Shown: positions 1 through 8,786 of the stretch, piece by piece
Position numbering within the stretch: the stretch's first letter is position 1
Layout: every line of letters starts with the position of its first letter
Assembly (NCBI RefSeq): GCF_042684585.1
Contig: NZ_JBHULS010000002.1
Span: 558,001 to 622,000 of the forward strand
Direction: 5' to 3'
DNA length: 64,000 bases
DNA from: Algorimicrobium sediminis
Lineage (GTDB): Bacteria; Bacteroidota; Bacteroidia; Flavobacteriales; Flavobacteriaceae
Translations under genes and position numbers: made by a program
The notes under the pieces: generated by a model
The model's input: only the letters and a program-made list of their open reading frames with translations
What the model was told of the DNA's origin: nothing
Databases searched by the model: none

Positions 1-207
1 ATTAGAGCTATAAGGCATAAAATGATTAAACGTTTTTTTAGCAAAATAGAATTGAAAACAGTAACACAAATAATAGGTTCTAATCTGTTAAGCAATCTTA
101 AAGATATAACACAACTCACCTATAAAACAGGTGTTTTTATTAAAAACAGAAAACTTACAACCATGTATTTAAAACAAGAAACAGCGTTAATAAAACGCCT
201 GTTGTAA
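1..207 (+). CDS. 3' end of an unidentified gene (cut by the left edge)
   Basis: The frame is open from base 1 to a TAA at 205-207. An internal ATG at 22 would give 61 residues, but nothing stops the frame to its left, so this is more likely the C-terminal end of a longer protein than a small gene. The visible 68 residues are basic and rich in Lys, Ile and Leu, with no motif I recognise. It lies upstream of, and on the same strand as, the polysaccharide genes, so a glycosyltransferase or other polysaccharide function is possible, but this is only inferred from position. Confidence 0.4.
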   Translation: MRAIRHKMIKRFFSKIELKTVTQIIGSNLLSNLKDITQLTYKTGVFIKNRKLTTMYLKQETALIKRLL

Positions 208-463
208 CAGCAGGATGGCGCCGGTTTACGCTGTCTAGCCAATAAGTATGTTATAGTGTTTCAATAGCACAATTCCGAAACGTTACAGTGCCAAATACAG
301 TATATATTAGTAGCGCAAAAAATAAGCTAAAGCACCAACGAGGTTATTTAAGCTTACCGTAAAAGCATTGCAGTTTGCGAAAAAGAATTATTATTGCTTA
401 ACAAAGCCGCAGTGCAAATTAAAAAAACCTGAATTTCGTTAAAAAATTTAGATTGAAATTTAC
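208..463. other. Intergenic stretch, possible decayed coding sequence
   Basis: No intact gene is seen. The frame of the preceding ORF continues to a TGA at 430-432 with stops in between. Its last 26 codons form an uninterrupted, protein-like run ending in VQIKKT. This could be the remnant of a longer gene or chance. No clear TAnnTTTG promoter or T-tailed hairpin was seen before the next gene at 464. Confidence 0.3.
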
Positions 464-1612
464 ATGAATTACGACATTCCTTTTAATAAGCCTTTTTTAA
501 CAGGCAAAGAAGTCCATTACATTTCCGATGCTGTACAAACGGGAAAAATTTCGGGTAACGGAAAATACACCAAAAAATGCCAAGATTTTTTTAAAAACAC
601 CTATGGTTTTGGTAAATGCATGCTTACCACTTCCTGTACAGACGCTTTAGAAATGGCGGCTATTTTAATTAACATTCAGCCGGGCGATGAGGTAATTATG
701 CCATCTTATACCTTTGTTTCTACGGCTAACGCCTTTGTATTAAGAGGTGCAAAAATTGTATTTATAGATAGCCAAAATAATCATCCCGGAATGGATGCGG
801 ACTTGATAGAGGATGCTATAACAGGAAAAACCAAAGCCATTGTACCAGTTCATTATGCGGGTGTTGCTTGTAATATGGATAAAATTATGGCGCTAGCCAA
901 TGCCTATAATTTGTTTGTTGTGGAGGATGCAGCTCAAGCAATAGACAGTTATTATACGTTCCCAGACGGCACTAAAAAAGCTTTGGGTACCATTGGGCAT
1001 TTAGCTACATTTTCGTTTCATGAAACCAAAAATATTATCTCGGGAGAAGGCGGTATGCTGGTAGTTAATGATCCGCAATTTATGGATCGGGCAGAAATAA
1101 TTTGGGAGAAAGGCACAAACCGATCTTCATTTTTTAGAGGTGAAGTAGATAAATACGGTTGGGTGGACGTTGGTTCTTCATTTTTACCATCCGAAATTAT
1201 ATCGGCTTTTCTTTGGGCACAACTGGAAAATTTAGAAACTATTCAAACCAAACGAATACAGATCTGGCAAACCTATTACGAAGGATTAAAAGATTGGGCA
1301 GCCCAAAACAATATTAGCATGCCACACATCCCTACATATGCCACCAATAATGGCCATATGTTTTATTTAGTTTTTAAAAATACGACTAAACGCGCTAAGG
1401 CTATTGAAAAATTAAAATCCCATGGCATTTTGTCGGTTTTTCATTATCTAAGCCTACACGAAAGTCCTTTTTACAAAAATAAACACGACGGTAGACAACT
1501 GCCTTTAACCAATCATTATTCAAATTGCCTATTGCGCTTGCCTATGTATTATGAACTTTCTGTGGCAGATACCAATAAAATAATAAAACTTTTAAACGAG
1601 GTACAATTGTAA
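464..1612 (+). CDS. wecE: dTDP-4-amino-4,6-dideoxygalactose transaminase, WecE type
   Basis: This is a PLP-dependent sugar aminotransferase of the DegT/DnrJ/EryC1/StrS family, 382 residues, the usual length. The PLP lysine is K189 in SFHETKN, followed by SGEGG, and the pyridine-nitrogen aspartate is D155 in VVEDAAQAID. The N-terminus (IPFNKPFLTGKE) and the HETKN segment are typical of the WecE/RffA subgroup, which converts dTDP-4-keto-6-deoxyglucose to dTDP-4-amino-4,6-dideoxygalactose (Fuc4N). The next gene, translationally coupled through TAATG, is a WecF-type Fuc4NAc transferase, which supports that substrate. No WecD acetyltransferase or dTDP-sugar genes are visible; they may lie to the left. 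The family is certain; the exact sugar is an inference. Confidence 0.85.
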   Translation: MNYDIPFNKPFLTGKEVHYISDAVQTGKISGNGKYTKKCQDFFKNTYGFGKCMLTTSCTDALEMAAILINIQPGDEVIMPSYTFVSTANAFVLRGAKIVFIDSQNNHPGMDADLIEDAITGKTKAIVPVHYAGVACNMDKIMALANAYNLFVVEDAAQAIDSYYTFPDGTKKALGTIGHLATFSFHETKNIISGEGGMLVVNDPQFMDRAEIIWEKGTNRSSFFRGEVDKYGWVDVGSSFLPSEIISAFLWAQLENLETIQTKRIQIWQTYYEGLKDWAAQNNISMPHIPTYATNNGHMFYLVFKNTTKRAKAIEKLKSHGILSVFHYLSLHESPFYKNKHDGRQLPLTNHYSNCLLRLPMYYELSVADTNKIIKLLNEVQL

Positions 1613-2772
1613 TGCTTCTACATTTTGTAATAGACGAAAAGGTAACCGATCAGATTATTGAAAACTTTAGCAAAGTGGACAAAACTAGTCGGTTTCTGGT
1701 GTTTGTTGAAAACAAAAACGAGCCTTACCAATACATTACATCCAGAGCGGGGTCGCTTATAAAATTCAATGAAGCCTCAAATAATATTAATAATTTAGTA
1801 CAGGAATTACAAGTTACCGCTATTTTAATGCATGCCTGTCATTTGGAATATGCCCGGGTTATTAATGCACTCACGGTAAACCTTAAAATAGCTTGGTACC
1901 CGTGGGGTTTTGATATTTATGGGTTGCCCAGAATAAAACCACAAACCTATGCCTATTTTACCAACAAGTACTTAATAAACACTGTTAAAAACTTAAGGTT
2001 GGGCAGATTAATTTTAAAAAATAGATGCACAAGGGATTTATATTTTAAAATTGATACACGAGAAAAAGACCGATACACCACTATTTTTAAAGCATTAAAA
2101 AAAGTAGACTACTTTGTTTCTTATTTGCAGGAAGATTTCGAGTGCTTTTCTAAATATTACCCCAATAAGTTTCAATTTATTTATTCTCCTTTTAGTACGC
2201 TAAATCAGTATTTAGGTGGTAACGAACATCTAACTTTGCAAACCGACGCTACGCATATTTTAATTGGAAATTCTAATTCCATAGAGAGCAATCATGTGGA
2301 TGTTTTTTCATTTTTAGCCAAACAGCAGCTTCACAACAATATAAAACTATACACACCTTTAAGCTATGGAGACAATCCAAAATACAAAGCCTATGTTTTA
2401 AAGGAAGGGAAAGCACATTTTAAGGATAATTTTGTGCCTTTATTAGATTTTATGCCGCGCCAGGATTATTTAAAAATTTTAGCTTCGTGTTCTACAGGTA
2501 TTTTTTATCATTACAGGCAACAAGCCATGGGAAACATTATTGCCATGCTGTATTTAGGCTGCAGAGTATATTTATCTGAAAAGAATCCAGCTTTTAATTT
2601 TTTTCGTACCAAAAACATAACTATTTTTAATCTGGAAACAGACTTCCCTAAATTTAAAAACACGAAATTAGAGGCCGCGGTGGTAACAGAAAACAGGCAA
2701 CAGCTACGAGCAATATTTAGCGAAAACGCGGTTTTACAAAACATAAACATGCTTATAAAAACCATTATGTAA
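1612..2772 (+). CDS. wecF: Fuc4NAc transferase, WecF type (glycosyltransferase family 56)
   Basis: This 386-residue protein matches the family 56 pattern. A WGGD-like motif appears as WYPWGFDIYG at residues 95-104, and a nucleotide-sugar site as IGNSNSIESNH at about 218-228. In enterobacteria WecF adds Fuc4NAc from TDP-Fuc4NAc to undecaprenyl-linked ManNAcA-GlcNAc (lipid II of enterobacterial common antigen). The coupled transaminase upstream would make the donor precursor. Here the acceptor is unknown, since a separate initiating transferase sits at 11273. The second Gly of the WGGD motif is Phe in this copy. There is no signal peptide, and a peripheral cytoplasmic-face enzyme is expected. 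Family assignment is fairly firm; substrate is inferred. Confidence 0.75.
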   Translation: MLLHFVIDEKVTDQIIENFSKVDKTSRFLVFVENKNEPYQYITSRAGSLIKFNEASNNINNLVQELQVTAILMHACHLEYARVINALTVNLKIAWYPWGFDIYGLPRIKPQTYAYFTNKYLINTVKNLRLGRLILKNRCTRDLYFKIDTREKDRYTTIFKALKKVDYFVSYLQEDFECFSKYYPNKFQFIYSPFSTLNQYLGGNEHLTLQTDATHILIGNSNSIESNHVDVFSFLAKQQLHNNIKLYTPLSYGDNPKYKAYVLKEGKAHFKDNFVPLLDFMPRQDYLKILASCSTGIFYHYRQQAMGNIIAMLYLGCRVYLSEKNPAFNFFRTKNITIFNLETDFPKFKNTKLEAAVVTENRQQLRAIFSENAVLQNINMLIKTIM

Positions 2773-2776
2773 CCAT

Positions 2777-4051
2777 ATGTCGCTAAAAGGACAAGTAATA
2801 TTAGGTTTAAAATGGACAACCTTTGCTACCGCATGTTTAGCAGTGGTGGCTATCCTTAAAATAAGTATTTTAGCTAGGTTTTTAGATAAGTCAGATTTTG
2901 GACTCATGGCTTTAATAACGTTTGTTATGGGCTTTATGAACTTGTTTAGCGACATGGGCTTGTCCACGGCTATTTTGCACAAACAAACTATTAGCAAACA
3001 ACAATACGCCAGCTTGTATTGGTTTAATATTGTTTTGTGTTTGGGGCTTTACGGTTTATTATGGGTAATAACGCCATTGGTAGCCAACTTGTATCAAGAA
3101 CCCGCGCTAAATACCTTAATTCCGTTGTTAGGGTTAAACCTTATAATTTCAGGTGCTGGCATTCAGTTTAAAACCATTGAAACCAAACATCTTAATTTTA
3201 AAAGTATCAGCCTTATAGATATGATAGCCGCTGTGGCGTCGTTAGTTTTAGCCATTTGGCTTGCGGTAAATAACTACGGTGTGTTGGCTTTGGTGTATTC
3301 AGCGTTACTTCAATATGCGCTAGCCAATTTATTGTTTATAGCTTTAGGCCTAAAAAAATATGGCTTACTCATGCATTTTAAATTTCACGAAACCTTACCT
3401 TTTTTAAGAATAGGAATATATCAGGTAGGTGGTCAGGTTGTTAATTATTTTAATAGAGATTTAGACATATTACTTATTGGTAAATTCTTTTCAACCGAAA
3501 TTTTAGGTGGTTACAGTTTAGCTAAACAATTGGTATTTAGGCCGGCACAAATTATTAATCCAATTTTAATTAAAGTGGCCTCGCCTACACTGGCAAAATT
3601 TCAAATGGATAAGGCCTTGTTAAAAACAAATTATTTGAAGCTAATAAAAATAGTGTCGTCTATAAATATTCCAGTTTATATTCTTATCATCGTATTTGCA
3701 CCTGTTATTGTAACCATTATGTATGGTGCTGGTTTCGATAACATTGTTACGCTTGTGCGCATATTAAGCTTATACATGATTTTTAGAGCTATTGGAAATC
3801 CAATTGGAAGTTTAGTTACGGCCACAGGGCGAACGGATTTGGAATTTTATTGGAACCTACTAAACGTTCTAATAATGCCAATATTTATTTATATTGGCGC
3901 TAATTATAGTATCGAAGCGGTGGCGTGGTCGTTAGTAGTTGCTGCGGTCACACTTTTTGTGCCTAGTTGGCGCTTGTTAACCCACAGAATGACGGGTGCT
4001 TCCTTAAAAGAATACATTACAGCCATTGTAACCATTAATTTTAAATTTTAA
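2777..4051 (+). CDS. Polysaccharide flippase, MOP superfamily (Wzx-like)
   Basis: This polytopic protein of 424 residues starts MSLKGQVILGLKWTT, the N-terminus typical of WzxC/TuaB-type flippases (Polysacc_synt family). It continues through hydrophobic segments with the conserved DFGLMA and GGYSLAKQLVFRP stretches. It would move undecaprenyl-PP-linked repeat units across the inner membrane for the locus encoded here. It is shorter than many relatives of about 480 residues. The missing part is at the C-terminal end, where it stops after LKEYITAIVTINFKF, so a truncated last helix pair is possible. It follows wecF by 4 bases, so it belongs to the same operon. Confidence 0.8.
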   Translation: MSLKGQVILGLKWTTFATACLAVVAILKISILARFLDKSDFGLMALITFVMGFMNLFSDMGLSTAILHKQTISKQQYASLYWFNIVLCLGLYGLLWVITPLVANLYQEPALNTLIPLLGLNLIISGAGIQFKTIETKHLNFKSISLIDMIAAVASLVLAIWLAVNNYGVLALVYSALLQYALANLLFIALGLKKYGLLMHFKFHETLPFLRIGIYQVGGQVVNYFNRDLDILLIGKFFSTEILGGYSLAKQLVFRPAQIINPILIKVASPTLAKFQMDKALLKTNYLKLIKIVSSINIPVYILIIVFAPVIVTIMYGAGFDNIVTLVRILSLYMIFRAIGNPIGSLVTATGRTDLEFYWNLLNVLIMPIFIYIGANYSIEAVAWSLVVAAVTLFVPSWRLLTHRMTGASLKEYITAIVTINFKF

Positions 4052-4079
4052 GTATTACCCAACAGCCTAGTTTTAAAAT

Positions 4080-5270
4080 ATGGAGTATTTAAGAAAACTG
4101 TTTATTATTAGCTTTTATGCTATTATTGCTATCACTTTTGTGGCAGGCGGTTTTTTACAACTTATTATTGGGTTCCCTAATACGCTGTTAACCTATATCT
4201 CAATATTTATTATTTTGTTTTTTATTACGGCTTACTATTATACCAAGCAAATTGTAATATTAAATAGGGTTGTGCTGTGGTTTTTAGCGTTTGGGTTTTT
4301 AATAGTCTTAAGTGCTTTAACTAATTTAACATCGGGGTTAAAAACAGTACTGTATTTACTCTTTTTTTTATTGCCTTTAGGCGTGTATTTGTTTTTTCGT
4401 ATTAACAAAAAAGAGGGCTATATAAGTCAGTTGTTTATAAACCGCTTATTCTTGATTATTGCTTGTGTTCAGTTGCCATTAATGATGCTCCAAAAAATAG
4501 CGTATCCGGTTCTTGTTCAAATTAATAGAAGTGGTCAAGGTATTATTGAAGCCGATATTATGTTTGGAACCTTTTTTTTAAAGGCCGACCACGCTTTAGG
4601 TTTATTTTTATTATTAAATGTTTTTAATATTCTTGAAAACAACAAGAATAAAGAGATTACAAAGTACCCCGTTTTAATTTTCTTGTATTTGGCATTTACA
4701 ATTCTATATTCGGAATCCAATATTTCTAAATTAATTTTAATCCTTATTTCGGTATATTCTATTTATAAAATAGTACCCAGAAAATTAAAACTAATTGGCT
4801 TTTTTATTGCTTTAGCTTTTTCCACTGTTTTTATTTCTCAAATTAAAAAGATTAAACCAGTACAGAGCGAAATTCATTTTATTTACAATGAATATAATAA
4901 AGAAAAATCGATAAGAAATTTTGAAAGAGGCATAGCCAAACGGCCTCAAGTTCTTATAGCTTACGCCACACACGTACCACTTAAAATTATTGGAGACGGA
5001 CCGTACTCTTATTTCAATATTCTGAAAGGGAAATTTACAAATACCCAGCATTTTTCGCAGATAATTTGGAGCTACGCCGACTTGGGGATTTTGGGCCTAT
5101 TGTTATTGTTTATTTTGTTATTCCGGCTCGCAAAAAGTTTGGATGTTCCTAGGTATCAAACTATCTTTGTTTTTTCTGTTTTATGTACATATGCCTTTAT
5201 GACCACCATTTTTGGTGATATTGGAATAATGGTAACAGTATTTGGAATTTTTAAACAAAGCACAAATTAA
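4080..5270 (+). CDS. Polytopic membrane protein, candidate O-antigen polymerase (Wzy-like)
   Basis: This 396-residue protein has about ten predicted membrane segments and one large soluble loop at roughly residues 255-330, the usual architecture of Wzy polymerases and O-antigen ligases. Sequence conservation in these families is very low and I see no diagnostic motif, so the assignment rests on topology and on its place between a flippase and a glycosyltransferase. Its last base is the first base of the next gene (TAATG), indicating coupled translation. A second ligase/polymerase-like gene lies at 6438, so one may polymerise and the other ligate. Confidence 0.55.
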   Translation: MEYLRKLFIISFYAIIAITFVAGGFLQLIIGFPNTLLTYISIFIILFFITAYYYTKQIVILNRVVLWFLAFGFLIVLSALTNLTSGLKTVLYLLFFLLPLGVYLFFRINKKEGYISQLFINRLFLIIACVQLPLMMLQKIAYPVLVQINRSGQGIIEADIMFGTFFLKADHALGLFLLLNVFNILENNKNKEITKYPVLIFLYLAFTILYSESNISKLILILISVYSIYKIVPRKLKLIGFFIALAFSTVFISQIKKIKPVQSEIHFIYNEYNKEKSIRNFERGIAKRPQVLIAYATHVPLKIIGDGPYSYFNILKGKFTNTQHFSQIIWSYADLGILGLLLLFILLFRLAKSLDVPRYQTIFVFSVLCTYAFMTTIFGDIGIMVTVFGIFKQSTN

Positions 5271-6454
5271 TGAATATTGTAGTTGTTCCCTTCCACGATT
5301 GGCGTAAAATTATTTTAGAAGGTTGCAGGACTCGGGACGCTCACTTTATAGGGGAATTAACCAAAACACCTGGTGTTACAACCCTTATTATTAACAGGCC
5401 AACAACCCTTTTAGAAATTCTAATAAAGAAAAAACCAAATCTCATTTCAGGTAAGGTAATACTGGCAAAGTCCAATTTTAAATTATACGAGATAAAAAAA
5501 GATGTCTATCTTGTAGATTATGTTTCTAAAAACATGTTCTCACAGGCGTTTACAGGCTATAAATGGTTTATAAATCAATATGGCAACAAACAGTACTTGG
5601 CCTTTATAAAGGACTGTTTAAGGCTTTTAAACATGGAGTCTAAATACTGCCTACTTAATCAAAATATTTTTGCATATAAATTATCGGAACAGTTACACGC
5701 CCCACTTTCTATATTAGATGCTTGGGATAATTTCTTAAAATTTAAAGTGTACAAACATTTAATGCCGCAAATAAAAGCGGGCTACCATACGTATGCAAAC
5801 CGAGCGCATTTTTGGATTACAAATTCTAAAGATAATATTACTGCTTTTAACAAGGCTTACAAACCAAAGAAATTGGTGCTCATAAAAAATGGTGTAGATG
5901 TCCAGCGTTTTGTGCAAAATACCGTTTTACCAAAACCAAAGGATATGCAGGCTATTCCGCACCCAATAATTGGTTTTGGGGGTAAAATAAGTCAGTTGCT
6001 AGATGTAGCCCTAATTAATAAAGTTACCAAATTGGCACCAAATTTATCGTTTGTGTTTGTAGGGCAAATATTGGATAAACAAGTTTACAAACAGATTATT
6101 AAACGGCCTAATGTTTTTTTTCTGGGCGATAAGCATTACGATACCTACCCCATTTATGTTAAACATTTTGATGTGTGTATTGTGCCGTATGTTGTGGCAG
6201 ATCAAAAAAAATCTGGCGCTAACTCAATAAAGGTTTACGAGTATTTAGCAACGGCTAAAAAAGTTGTAGGTACCAATGCAAATGGGTTGGAAGATTTATC
6301 GGAATATGTTTACATTGCTAATACACCTCAAGAGTTTGTAAATGAAATAAACGCCACCGAAAACAAGAAAGCGCCCCTAGTTTTAGAAAACCATTCCTGG
6401 GAATCGAAAACGCAACAACTGTTAAACCTTGTAAACAATGCTAGCACAAATTAG
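5270..6454 (+). CDS. Glycosyltransferase family 4/1 (TuaH-like)
   Basis: This 394-residue soluble protein has a GT-B layout. The N-terminal half (VVVPFHDWRKIILEGCRTRD) resembles teichuronic-acid TuaH-type transferases. The C-terminal half carries the nucleotide-sugar region, with IIGFGGKISQLLDVALI at about 235, the FLGDKHYDTYP segment, and AQKK..NSIKVYEYLATAKKVVGT at about 315-340, where E in the VYEYLA stretch is the usual donor-binding acidic residue. It starts on the last base of the preceding stop codon and overlaps the next gene by 17 bases. The sugar transferred cannot be told from the sequence. Confidence 0.75.
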   Translation: MNIVVVPFHDWRKIILEGCRTRDAHFIGELTKTPGVTTLIINRPTTLLEILIKKKPNLISGKVILAKSNFKLYEIKKDVYLVDYVSKNMFSQAFTGYKWFINQYGNKQYLAFIKDCLRLLNMESKYCLLNQNIFAYKLSEQLHAPLSILDAWDNFLKFKVYKHLMPQIKAGYHTYANRAHFWITNSKDNITAFNKAYKPKKLVLIKNGVDVQRFVQNTVLPKPKDMQAIPHPIIGFGGKISQLLDVALINKVTKLAPNLSFVFVGQILDKQVYKQIIKRPNVFFLGDKHYDTYPIYVKHFDVCIVPYVVADQKKSGANSIKVYEYLATAKKVVGTNANGLEDLSEYVYIANTPQEFVNEINATENKKAPLVLENHSWESKTQQLLNLVNNASTN

Positions 6455-7715
6455 GAACCACAATACTAAAAGCGTTCAAGACGTGCTTTTGGGGCTTGTT
6501 GCTGCTGCGTTACTTTTTAAACTAAACATTGCCAACCTAGCTGTAATACTAGCTGTAGTTTATAATATTGTTTTTTTTAAACGAGAAACGCTTAAAAAAC
6601 TTAAATCCTTTGTTTTTGTTTTTCCGGTAGTATTTTTTGTTATTACTGTTTTAAGTAGTGTATTTAGCAGAAATTTTCAGGAAGGGATACGGTCTATAGA
6701 CCTAAATTTGCTCATGGTATTATTGGCATTTATTGTTGCTAATGCTACCGTTAATACCAAAACGGTTACTACTGTATTTCGGTTTTTATTTTATGCAGCG
6801 GTGTTAAGTGTATCGGCCTTGCTAGTGCATGTGTGTATTAAAGTGTTTAATGGCGCCAGTATTACAAGTACGGTTTTTCATGAGTTTACAGCACTTTATG
6901 ATCAGCATCCGGTTTACTATGCTATCTTGTTATCCTTGGCCTTAATTTTTTTGTATGTTAATGGGCAATCCATTTCTAAATATGTAAAAGCGTATGCTGT
7001 TTTTGTTTTAATAGTAGGATTGGCCTTTTGCGCTTCCAAGGCGGTGTTGTTTTTTAATGCGGTAGCTTACACCGTTTTACTGGTTCTAAAATTAAACAAT
7101 CTAAAAGCCAAGCTTAAATTTGTGCTTGGGTTGCTTGTCGTGGCGTTAGTGTACAATACACCCTTTGTAAAGGAACGATTTGTAGATGGTTTAAAATTTC
7201 ATAAAAGCACACTTAATTTTAAACCCACCAATGTTTATCCGGAAAAGAAAATTTTTACTTACGAAGAAAAGCAAGCCATTAGCGATTTAGAGTTGCGGTA
7301 TATTATGGCAACTTTAGGTATTTATCACACCCTAGAGTCTGGAAATGCCTTAACCGGTTTTGGCGAAGGGGATATTCAAGATAATCTGGATTATTATTAC
7401 CTATCGTACAATTTAGCACCTAATTGGAATGAAGGTAAAAACATTCACAATCAGTACATTCATATGTTTATTACGTATGGCGTTTTTACATGCTTGTTTT
7501 TTATCTGCTATATGGTATATAGTTGTTACATGGCTATACGAAGTAAAAGCATTTTGCACATCTTTTTTATAGCTTTAGTGTCATTTGTTTTTATCTTTGA
7601 AGTAATTTTAGTGAGAAATATAGGCATTATTCTATTCTATTTTTTTAACACACTTCTGATAGCAAAACATATTTATTTTGAAAATAGCAATTTTAGGAAC
7701 AAGAGGCATTCCTAA
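6438..7715 (+). CDS. O-antigen ligase/polymerase family membrane protein (Wzy_C type)
   Basis: This 425-residue protein has about ten to twelve membrane segments. A large extracytoplasmic loop before the last helices contains NWNEGKNIHNQYIHMFITYG, the H-N-x-Y-x-x-x-x-x-x-x-G pattern typical of the WaaL/Wzy_C family. Such proteins either ligate a finished glycan to an acceptor or polymerise repeat units in the periplasm. The gene starts inside the end of the preceding glycosyltransferase gene and its end overlaps the next gene by 38 bases, so it sits in a tightly packed operon. With the candidate Wzy at 4080, the locus has two such proteins; which does which is unknown. Confidence 0.7.
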   Translation: MLAQIRNHNTKSVQDVLLGLVAAALLFKLNIANLAVILAVVYNIVFFKRETLKKLKSFVFVFPVVFFVITVLSSVFSRNFQEGIRSIDLNLLMVLLAFIVANATVNTKTVTTVFRFLFYAAVLSVSALLVHVCIKVFNGASITSTVFHEFTALYDQHPVYYAILLSLALIFLYVNGQSISKYVKAYAVFVLIVGLAFCASKAVLFFNAVAYTVLLVLKLNNLKAKLKFVLGLLVVALVYNTPFVKERFVDGLKFHKSTLNFKPTNVYPEKKIFTYEEKQAISDLELRYIMATLGIYHTLESGNALTGFGEGDIQDNLDYYYLSYNLAPNWNEGKNIHNQYIHMFITYGVFTCLFFICYMVYSCYMAIRSKSILHIFFIALVSFVFIFEVILVRNIGIILFYFFNTLLIAKHIYFENSNFRNKRHS

Positions 7716-8775
7716 TTACCATGGTGGATTTGAGCAGTTTGCAGAGTTTTTTGCTGTTTTTTTAGTTGAAAAGGGGCACGATGTTACGGTTTATAACTCC
7801 AGCCAACACCCCCATAAAGAAAGCTATTTTAAGGGTGTAAAAATTAAACATTGTTTGGACCCGGAAAAAACCTTGGGCACGCCGGCTCAATTTGTTTACG
7901 ACTTAATGTGCATTTTGGATACCAGAAAAAACAACTTCGATATCATTTTGCAGTTAGGTTATACCAGTAGTTCTGTGTGGCATTGGTTTTTGCCAAAAAA
8001 TGCCGTTATTATAACCAATATGGATGGTCTGGAATGGAAACGAAGTAAATATTCTAGAAAAGTACAAACCTTTTTAAAATATGCCGAAAAACTGGCCGTT
8101 AAAAGTAGTCATCATTTAGTGGCCGATTCTATTGGAATACAAGCTTACCTAACGGATACGTACCAAAAACAATCCACTTATATCGCATATGGGGCACATG
8201 TTTTTAAAACACCAGATAGCACTGTTTTAAAAGCGTATAACGTAGCGCCGTATAACTATAATATGCTTGTGGCACGTTTGGAGCCAGAAAATAATATTGA
8301 AACAATTTTAGATGGCATAAGTCAGGCAAATAGCAAACAAACATTTCTAGTGGTTGGCAAACACGATGTTAACAAGTTTGGAGCCTATTTAAAAGAAAAA
8401 TATCAGGATTATCCGCACATTAAATTCATTGGTGGGGTATATAATTTAGCACATTTAAATAATTTACGCTATTTTTCTAATCTGTATTTCCATGGGCATT
8501 CTGTGGGTGGTACAAATCCATCGTTATTGGAGGCCATGGCTAGTAATGCGTTAATTATTGCGCACAATAATGTTTTCAATAAAGCTATTCTTGCAGAGGA
8601 CGCTTATTACTTTAAAACCCCTGAAGAGGTTGTCTTTTTTGCAAACAGTTTAAACAAATTAAATAACAAAACGCTTATTACTAACAATGTAAATAAAATT
8701 GCTACTAAATTTAATTGGGAAAAAATTAACCAAGCATATTTAAGGTTGTTTGAAAGCGTTCTTACAAAATATTAA
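7678..8775 (+). CDS. DUF1972-type glycosyltransferase, rhamnosyltransferase-like
   Basis: This 365-residue GT-B protein opens with KIAILGTRGIPNYHGGFE, the conserved DUF1972 N-terminus seen in Cps2T/WsaD-type beta-1,4-rhamnosyltransferases, and has TNMDGLEWKR at 113-122. The C-terminal GT family 1 domain ends in the donor-site motif GGTNPSLLEAM at 277-287. The start is a TTG at 7678, because the conserved N-terminus begins exactly there. The first 38 bases overlap the preceding ligase gene in another frame. A rhamnose donor is only suggested by the family, and no dTDP-rhamnose genes are present in the window. Confidence 0.8.
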   Translation: MKIAILGTRGIPNYHGGFEQFAEFFAVFLVEKGHDVTVYNSSQHPHKESYFKGVKIKHCLDPEKTLGTPAQFVYDLMCILDTRKNNFDIILQLGYTSSSVWHWFLPKNAVIITNMDGLEWKRSKYSRKVQTFLKYAEKLAVKSSHHLVADSIGIQAYLTDTYQKQSTYIAYGAHVFKTPDSTVLKAYNVAPYNYNMLVARLEPENNIETILDGISQANSKQTFLVVGKHDVNKFGAYLKEKYQDYPHIKFIGGVYNLAHLNNLRYFSNLYFHGHSVGGTNPSLLEAMASNALIIAHNNVFNKAILAEDAYYFKTPEEVVFFANSLNKLNNKTLITNNVNKIATKFNWEKINQAYLRLFESVLTKY

Positions 8776-8786
8776 AAATTTAAATT

